From the NCBI RefSeq assembly GCF_023973825.1, contig NC_090120.1, forward strand, positions 645,001 through 709,000: a stretch of DNA of 64,000 nt. Reading direction: 5' to 3'. Source of the DNA: Plasmodium brasilianum (lineage: Eukaryota; Apicomplexa; Aconoidasida; Haemosporida; Plasmodiidae). This document shows positions 56,886 to 64,000 of the stretch, piece by piece. Position 1 is the stretch's first letter. Every line of letters starts with the position of its first letter. A program made the position numbers and the translations under genes. Below the pieces are notes generated by a model. It saw only the letters and a program-made list of their open reading frames with translations. It ran no database searches and was not told the origin of the DNA.

Positions 56886-58824
56886 AAAAAAATTGAAGAT
56901 ACTTATGAAAATTCCTATATTAGAAGTTTAACTGTGTGGAGGTGTAACTACGATTTAGAGTTAAACTACAAACGCACATGCACACCCCTAAACATGTATG
57001 CAAGTACACACGTATCTGTGTTTTCTTCAACTCGTGTTCATGCATTAATCCCGCACAAATGAGGAATCTCCAACTTACGCTAAAAATCTTGTAGGAACCA
57101 TTCAAATAAAGCAAAGCAAAGATAATAGAGGGAAACAAAAGATACTTGTTGCACAAGATAAAGAGTAAACCATTCATATCAAATGAAGATTTTATTTTCA
57201 TACCTTCATATAATATATTAGAAATAATTATAAGGAAGGAGGGAGTTAATATATTATTAAAGATGAGAAATACTTGTCTGAGTGAATTTTCATAAAGTAA
57301 GTTTGCCGTATTAGAAAATTTGAAAAGAAGTGAAAAAAAAATACAACATGTGTATGAATTGAGAAAAAGGGAGTTGAATAAGGTCAGGTAGCTCCGATTG
57401 CTATTATCAATGTTACTGCTATTACTACTGCTGTTACTGCTGCTGTTACTACTGCTATTACTACTGCTGTTACTACTGCTGTTACTGCTGCTGTTACTAC
57501 TGCTGTTACTGCTGCTGTTACTGCTGCTGTTACTGCTGCTGTTACTGCTGCTGTTACTACTGCTGTTACTGCTGCTGTTACTGCTGCTGTTACTGCTGCT
57601 GTTACTGCTGCTGTTACTGCTGCTGTTACTGCTGCTGTTACTACTGCTGTTACTGCTGCTGTTACTGCTGCTGTTACTACTGCTATTACTATTGCTGCTA
57701 TTATTACCGCTTGATAATTTATATTTTTTTATAACCAAATTGGTGTACACCTTTGAAATAAAGCTACTAACTAAAAGGTAGAAGTTCACAAATGCGTTAA
57801 TGTTATCATCAACATAATTTAACTTTTGCAATATATTATTAAATACGTACATGGGTATAAGTCCTGAGTGATTTAACATGCACATGTGTTGTAGCATATG
57901 AACTTTTGCATTCTCGATGTTTGTGCGTTTTTCCTTTTCCCCTACTTCACTGTTATCATAAGAAGCTTCTTCAACTATGTTATATTTTTTATCTTTCTCA
58001 TCGTAGCAGTGTGGTCGAGTTACACTCCCTTCCGACTGTTCAAAATTTTTTTCTTTTAAACCTTCATCCGCAATGTGTTCGTTTAGTGCTACATTATTCC
58101 TGTGTGTACTCTCATGGTTATCCTGTTCGTTAATTTTGTCTAATTTGTTATCTGAAAAAAGGTCTTTTCTGTTATTCCCTACGCCATTCGCTTCGTTATG
58201 CCCTATGTCATTCCTATCGCTATTCCCCTTATCATACCCATCGTTATGGGGTTCACTATTCCCTTCATCTTTTAACTCTTTCCCCTTTTTTGCATAGAAA
58301 AAATAAGAGGCCGTAAAGCGAGAAATAAAATTTTGAAAAAAAAATTGAAAAAGACAAAAAAAAAAAATTTTGCAAAAAGTTGGGACTTGTGTAGGAATTC
58401 GTTTTATTACATCATTTATAGTGGTCAGTAAAAATATTTTCGAGTTAACTTTATCCGTAATTTCAATTAATGCATTTCTATGTTTATTATGTATTAAGTT
58501 AAAGTAGTTTAACGAAAGCATAAAAGCAAATATGTTACTCAAACTGAGTATTATCTTTAATGGCTTCATTAACTCTTCATATTTTATGAACGGTATTTTC
58601 TTTATTTGTAATAAAATACTATTTTTGCTAAAGTGAGTTACCAATTTTCCCCCATCTTTTCTCTTTCCATACACACTGTAATATTTATTTTTATTATTTA
58701 TACTTATAAATCCTTTTCCTATTTTGTACTTCTTGTCCCATTTATCCTGCACACTTTTTGTTTTTATGAACACATTGTATATGATCACTGCTAGTGCAAA
58801 TAATAAATATGCACGTGATTTCAT
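56437..58824 (-). CDS. PIN/PILS-like membrane transporter (auxin efflux carrier superfamily)
   Basis: Exons 58824-57079, 56817-56743 and 56559-56437 (all phase 0 joins) give 647 residues; I added the last two exons by eye. The donors are GTAAGT and GTAAGG; acceptors are TTTTGCAG (behind a very long T tract) and ATTTTTAG. An N-terminal hydrophobic helix (7-22) is followed by a first membrane bundle (about 80-190), then NHSGLIPMYVFNN (about 315-328), which recalls the NxGxLPL motif of the family. A hydrophilic Ser/Asn loop (about 373-474) separates a second bundle, including ILTPSFLIIISNILYEG and NKYLLFPSIIFALLYL. Exon 2 encodes LLQAMTPPNYN (593-602), the QxxxPPxxN crossover-like motif, and exon 3 ends with FGEFKEIQKILSLSYPIYLV and a last span. 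This order fits PIN/PILS carriers, which move small organic anions. Substrate and membrane are unknown. Confidence 0.65.
56839..56883. repeat. Very long poly(A) tract in intron
   Basis: An uninterrupted run of about 45 A residues on the plus strand, the longest homopolymer in the window. On the transcribed minus strand it is a T tract ending about 20 bases before the exon 2 acceptor of the PIN-like gene, where a polypyrimidine tract is expected. Confidence 0.85.
57402..57705 (-). repeat. 12-bp in-frame repeat (SSNS)
   Basis: About 25 copies of a 12-bp unit (plus strand GTTACTGCTGCT), encoding Ser-Ser-Ser-Asn in the central loop of the PIN-like protein. Antisense it reads as poly-Leu, which is not a gene. 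Confidence 0.93.
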
Positions 58825-59611
58825 TCCCCTTTCGCTCTGCTTGCACGGTCACCTTCGTTATGTTACTACAAACAGTGCTATATATTACAACATCACTGCT
58901 TACTAGTTACAACAATGTTGTAGTAGTTAATTGCTTCACCTCAGTTGAGACCTCTTTCACTGTTGTACACCTTTTTTTTTTTTTTTTTATTTTCCCCGTC
59001 CCTCCTATGTGTCAAATAGCTTGCTTTGTTTTATCAATATTTTCTGTATTCTCAATATTTCCGATATATTCAATATATAGTATATTCTCAGTATTTCCAA
59101 TATTCTCAATGTCCTTTCAATTAATCACATTAACATTTTAACGACATAATAAATTTCTGACCAAAAAGTAGCGTTTTAAAAAAAATTTAAAGCATGCAAT
59201 TTTTTTAAATAAATGTTTTATTAGAAAATATAAAATTTTTTTTTTTTTTCTGTTCGTAGCTTTTGGCACATTTTTACGATCTTATCTTAATAACCATGTA
59301 TGTTAAAAGTGCCACTAAAAAAAAAAATAAAATAAAATGTGAAATTATTCTGATCTGTTCAGAAATGTTATGAAATTTTAGGAAATATGAAAATTTTGAA
59401 AAATTGGGATAAATAAATAGCTTTTCAAAAGACCTCTTAATGTCAGTATCACGTGCATTTTAAAAAAATGTTAACGAAAGGAAACAACTATTGAATTAGA
59501 ATCATGAAAATTGGAGTTACACATATTCTTTTATGACTTTTATTGGAGCGTTCTTATTCCCTCTTATGCGCATAATTGTATGTGCGTATATTTACACATG
59601 TATGCACATAT

Positions 59612-59643
<32 letters not shown>

Positions 59644-61439
59644 TTACGTTTGAATTTATGTTTGATATGACTAAACAATTTTACAACGCACTTTGTTTTT
59701 TTTTCTTTTTTTGATTTTATCCTTTTTTTTGATTTTATCCTTTTTTTTGATTTTTTCCTTTTTTTTCCTATTCTCTTTTTACCGCCATTTTCTGTGCAAC
59801 TTTTTCGACTTCTTTATAGAGCATAACAAAATGTACATAAACATCAGCACACATAAGTAAGCATTTAAATAAATGTATCTCTAAGGATCTAAGAAAAATA
59901 CAAGCAAAAATGTATGCATTCATGCAATATTTACTCACATGCATTTACCATGGTGCATCAAAATATGACTGACCTTTTTGTCATTACGACGTTTGATCAT
60001 TGTATTCTAGAATTTAGTGAATTCAATTTGCATATAAAATTTTTTTTTTTTTGCTCTCCTCCACCGATTGACACACATAATTATAGCATTTTCAATTAGG
60101 AAATGAAACATTATTGCACTTTTTTTTTCTTTTTTTCTTTTTTTACACCATATATATATATATTTACGAATACATGGATGCATCATTCTCTTTGTGAATA
60201 TTTGAAAGTTTTAACAGTGTATTCAAGCATATGTTATACATGGATGTTCATTTCACTTTAAACTATTTTATACGGATGATACTTGTTTAATTAAAGTAAA
60301 TGTGTAAATATAACCTGTACACGTTAATGTGTTTTCCTAAGATGAGAAGATGAGCAGGGCAAAGAAAATCTGAAAAAAGCAAGCTTCTAAAAATGTAAGT
60401 AAAATTTAGCTTTTATATTTTCCAAGTTTTACCCAAGTTTTATCCAAGTTTATCCAAGTGTTATTTCTTCATATATTCATTTATTTTATTATTTTTTACA
60501 TTTTACTTTTTCATTATTTTTACCCTTTTGCTTTATATACTTTTATCGTAGTGCGAACATTTTGTATTTCACGATTGCATCTTTACATAATATTTGAAAG
60601 CCTTTTACGCTCGAAAACACACACCATCCGAGTAAAGCCGCATGTATGTAATTATATGCATACTCATTTATATGTGTACGTGTTTATGCATAAATATAAT
60701 CTTGTATACAACATGCATATATATGTAAACTACTGCTACATTTATAAAATCATCCATGGAATATAAATTTACGGGTTTTTCTTATGTTTTCATGCTAGCT
60801 AATAATTATTTTGACGTAAAAAAAAAAAAAAAAATGCTATGATAAAGTGTGTGCACCCCTATATATGCATTTCATTGTAACCACGTGGTGTTTCATACAA
60901 AATATAAATTAAGGATGAAACTTAACTATAAATATTTTCACTTTATGTGCTACTTTTATAATTGTTTTATTCCATTTTTGTATACTTGTACATTGGTATA
61001 AATATAGAATATTCGTTGTATGCATTTTATATATTCTTAAAAATTTCCTTAATTATGGCGTAAACTTCTTGTATATTACCTCTTTCACCATTTAATGCGT
61101 TACTTTTTTAACCTAATAATTTTATTTTTCCTCTTTTTTATTTTGTACTTTTTTAATTTCAATTTTTTAAGTGTGATATATTTTTTTATTTTTATCTATT
61201 AATTTTTCCTTTGTAGCTTTTTTTTATGGTATTATTATTCGTACTATTTTTTTTTTTTTTTTTACTTAATTGTTAATTTTTTTTTGTGCATTTTAAAAAG
61301 GGATACACGTGAAGTTTAGTAAAGAGGAGAAAGCTCTTTGAAAAAGTTTTCATAAAAAAGAAATAAAATAAGTAGTACATATTAAAATTGCATACAATAA
61401 AAATTATGTGCATATGTTCAGCATGTGTGCATATTCAAG

Positions 61440-61622
61440 CGTGTTACATGTTACGTGTTACATGTTACGTGTTACATGTTACGTGTTACATGTTACGTGT
61501 TACATGTTACGTGTTACATGTTACGTTTTACATGTTACGTTTTACATGTTACGTTTTACATGTTACTTGTTATGTGTTACCTTTTATATGTTACTTGTTA
61601 TGTGTTACCTTTTATATGTTAC
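61440..61622. repeat. 14-bp minisatellite GTTACATGTTACGT
   Basis: About eight copies of GTTACATGTTACGT, then variants with TTTTACATG, then a longer ~28-bp higher-order unit (CTTGTTATGTGTTACCTTTTATATGTTA type) repeated about twice. It is rich in near-palindromic GTTACATGTAAC-like sequence and non-coding. Confidence 0.88.
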
Positions 61623-62214
61623 ATGATACAAGATACATGCAGACCGATAACAATGAAAGTGATACACTCAAATACGCTAAATTGAAAGGTGTACATATAT
61701 ATAAAATTTTCACTTTTTTTATTCCCTTTTTTTATGAATAATTTTGAGATATCACTACTTTGAAGCAATTTGTAAATTTGTGTTATCCATTCATCATAAT
61801 TTATGGATGTCTTCAATATACAAAAGTTGTCTATGCATATTAAAAACAAATTGATTTCCAGCATTAATCGTGTTACAACAACAAAACTGTGTAATATATT
61901 CTTATGTGCATATAGCCATATAGTTATAAAACAGTAAAAATAAAACCTAATTGCCATATTGTGAAACATATTCTTAGTGACGAATAGTACATATATATAT
62001 TAATATTTGCGTACTGCGGAATATTCCTACTTCAAAGTGCATAAATCATAACGTCCAAAAAGTATCCATATATGTATACATATATATATATATATATAAT
62101 ATATGTATGTACTTTATTTTTTATTTATGCACAAAATGTATATCGTGTAAAAGTTTATTTTTGTTATAAAAAAAACACGGTACTCAAAAATATTTCACAC
62201 ACACACACATTTAT

Positions 62215-62247
<33 letters not shown>

Positions 62248-62559
62248 TATCACATAATTGCACATTTGGAACATACTTCCGTATGCTTCAACTGAAAAAC
62301 ATATTTTTATGCTATGCTGTAATATTGCTCGAATAAAACAAAGAGAGTTCTTACCTTTTCATTTACAACAATGTTTAAGAAAATGTAATTTTTTTTCTTT
62401 TTTTTTTTCTTTTTTTTTCTTTTTTTTTCTTTTTATTGACCTTACTAAGAAGTGTTGTTTCTGTTATTATTTTTTCACCTTTCACTTGAACTTTTTTTTT
62501 TGTATAATTTTTTTTTTTTTTTTATAATTTTATATATTATCACTTTATGTTTTACTATT

Positions 62560-62690
62560 TTTTGTTTCATTTTGTTTATCATTTTGTTTATCATTTTGCT
62601 TTGTTATTTTGCGTTATCATTTTGCTTTGTTATTTTGCGTTATCATTTTGCTTTGTTATTTTGCTTTATCATTTTGCTTTTTTATTTTTC
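62560..62690. repeat. T-rich repeat TTATCATTTTGCTTTG
   Basis: Tandem TTATCATTTTGCTTTGTTATTTTGCG units, partly degenerate, about 240 bp upstream of the last gene. Pyrimidine-rich and non-coding. Confidence 0.75.
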
Positions 62691-62929
62691 CCCTTGCTGC
62701 TAAGGGAAATACATGATAAGCAGTTGCCCAAACTGTGTCCCAGTGTATGAACAAATATTAAGTAAAATTTCAAAATACCATTGCAGCTAAAGATTGTGCA
62801 CTTCCTTTGTATTTGTTCATATATTTACTTACTCCTTTTCGCCTTTTATTCAACCATTTTGTTATTTCGTTTTTACGATTTCCCATTATTAAAAGTCTTT
62901 ATTCATTCCATATCTTGGTTGCTACCAAA

Positions 62930-64000
62930 ATGACAAGAGATAGGGAAAATTTTATTAATTGCCGGAGGCTGCACAGGGCAAATATGATTTTTGCTACAAT
63001 AAGCAATGATTATAATTATATATGTATTATTACATTTTATGAAAATGATTATAATTTAGAATTGTTTAGTGCTAATAATGAAATGCAGAAAATATTCAGA
63101 AAAACAATTCCAGATAAAATTAATAAAGTCTATATAAATTATAATAACACATATATTTGTGTAACTAGTGAAAATGGTAGCATTTACATTCTTGATATGA
63201 AAGGCATTTTTGTTCACCAAAATGAGAGTTTACATTGCTTGGTCAGGCAAAAAAAAAGAAAAGTGAAAAAAAAAATTAGCCATTTGAAAAATGGTAAGGA
63301 AATAAAAACAAAATATAAACAAACATTAAAGAGTTAGGCTCGGGTGTTTAGACGTGCTCATTTGATATTACTCTATGGAGGAAAATGCAACATTCCTCAT
63401 GATGTTTTAGAAAGTTTTATGTTCTATTACAGCTCTTCGTACCATATCATACCACTTCATATTTATTCTTTTTTTGTTTCAGGTTGTTCCAAAATAATAC
63501 CAAAAGAAAACGTAAGCACACATTGTTATGATGGAAAAGAAGACCATTTTAAGGGAGAGAACATCATCTATAATAGAAGAAAAAGACTCAGAAGTGATAA
63601 TAAAACAAGAAGTAATAACACACGAATGTCCTTCTTAAATAATAAGAATAAAATACATAATAGAAAATTGTCCTATCCTAAAAATATTCTGACCCGTACA
63701 TGTAAAAATACACAAGCGAAATATAAGGTAAACACGTCTACAAATGTTAATGTTGTAAAAAGAGACGACAAAAAAAGCATTATAAAAAACGTCAATGATC
63801 TAAGAAGAAACATAGGAACGAGTAAAAATAAATCATTTAGAAATGATAAGAAATACTATGAAAAGAATTTTAAAAAGATACCTTTAACTAAGCAAAAAAA
63901 TCTTCACAAAGGACATTTGCATGATGTCACTATGGAAGAGGGTAACGTTAAACATATCCTAAATCAACGTGTTAGCGTAAATTCTAAAATTAATTCTAAT
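62930..64000 (+). CDS. Unknown protein, partial, two exons seen
   Basis: The 5' part of a gene that runs off the window. I use the ATG at 62930 (MTRDRENFINCRRLH). Exon 1 is 62930-63293; donor AAATG/GTAAGG joins in phase 1 to exon 2 at 63483 (acceptor TTTGTTTCAG), which is open to base 64000. The first ~95 residues look like beta-propeller blades: MIFATISNDYNYICIITFYE, NLELFSANNEM, then INKVYINYNNTYICVTSENG and SIYILDMKG, with the VTSENGSIYILD pattern typical of WD40-type strands. The rest is basic and Asn/Lys/Arg-rich, without a recognised domain. Without the 3' end I cannot name a family. Confidence 0.7.

Larger units (their letters stand above)
58825..62929. other. Long divergent intergenic region
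   Basis: 4.1 kb between the divergent PIN-like gene and the last gene. It contains poly(T) tracts (58973-58989, 61249-61263), TTTTTTTGATTTTATCC units (59696-59760), (TA)n at 59624-59643, the TTACATGTTACGTG repeat (61440-61620), (TA)n at 62229-62250 and a TTTTGCTTTGTTATTTTGC repeat (62560-62690). A minus-strand frame at 61619-61969 looks faintly protein-like, but I do not call it. Confidence 0.5.

Noticed and set aside
56818..57078. C-terminal continuation of the first exon of the PIN-like gene
   Set aside because: It follows a GTAAGT donor and has no membrane character or family motif, whereas the downstream exons restore both.
57398..57781. Open frame encoding an almost pure poly-leucine protein on the plus strand
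   Set aside because: It is the antisense of the Ser/Asn repeat in the PIN-like gene; the 12-bp unit keeps all frames open.
61619..61969. 116-codon minus-strand frame with a protein-like segment (DEWITQIYKLLQSSDISKLF)
   Set aside because: The rest is Phe/Ile/Tyr-rich, overlaps a minisatellite, and there is no supporting splice structure; conservation would be needed to revive it.
1..64000. CRISPR arrays, insertion sequences, rRNA and tRNA genes
   Set aside because: The repeats are head-to-tail minisatellites without unique spacers; no transposase, integrase or rRNA-like conserved sequence was recognised.

Overview
This window is nuclear DNA from a malaria parasite (genus Plasmodium) or a very close relative. 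The evidence is strong A/T bias, long poly(A)/poly(T) and (TA)n tracts in every spacer, short introns with GTAAGT/GTATGT-like donors and T-rich acceptors, proteins carrying Asn/Ser/Lys/Glu low-complexity insertions, and nuclear genes for apicoplast and mitochondrial proteins (bL35, peptide deformylase, HslU). From memory, the run HslU, eIF2D, PA28, bL35 and peptide deformylase is collinear with part of P. falciparum chromosome 9. The many pure minisatellites suggest a non-falciparum species, but I cannot name it from sequence alone.

Layout, left to right. 1-3383 has no supportable gene. 3384-4586 (-) is a leucine-rich-repeat protein. 7081-7404 (+) is a small GSKIP/DUF727-like protein. 9190-10056 (+) is tubulin cofactor B. 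11376-11805 (+) is an unrecognised two-exon 80-residue protein. 12198-16832 (-) is a large protein that I read as TEL2/TELO2. 20929-25083 (+) is a TBC Rab-GAP. 26045-27139 (-) is a URI-type prefoldin. 27977-28201 (-) is a possible small membrane protein. 28723-31478 (-) is HslU (ClpY), split by a frameshift at an A15 run. 34298-35660 (-) is a five-exon gene joining a RIIa-like motif to a SAM domain. 38815-42228 (+) is eIF2D. 43410-44270 (-) is proteasome activator PA28. 47001-47534 (+) is apicoplast bL35. 48397-49588 (-) is peptide deformylase in two exons. 51085-53307 (-) is an S1/P1-nuclease-like protein in three exons. 56437-58824 (-) is a three-exon membrane protein that I read as a PIN/PILS-type (auxin efflux carrier superfamily) transporter. 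62930 to the window end (+) is a partial unknown gene.

Functional themes. Protein quality control is prominent: HslU, PA28, URI prefoldin, TEL2 and tubulin cofactor B. Apicoplast translation and N-terminal processing are represented by bL35 and PDF. Cytosolic translation (eIF2D) and vesicle traffic (TBC) are also present. Genes are monocistronic, with spacers of about 0.4 to 4 kb. I see no operon-like system, mobile element, CRISPR array, tRNA or rRNA.

Several gene models here were assembled by hand-joining exons in frame: the RIIa/SAM gene, eIF2D exon 1, PDF, the nuclease tail, the PIN-like gene, the 80-residue gene and the last gene. Splice sites are therefore predictions. The most interesting points are the PIN-like transporter, an S1/P1 nuclease lacking most metal ligands, the HslU frameshift and altered pore motif, and the RIIa-SAM protein.
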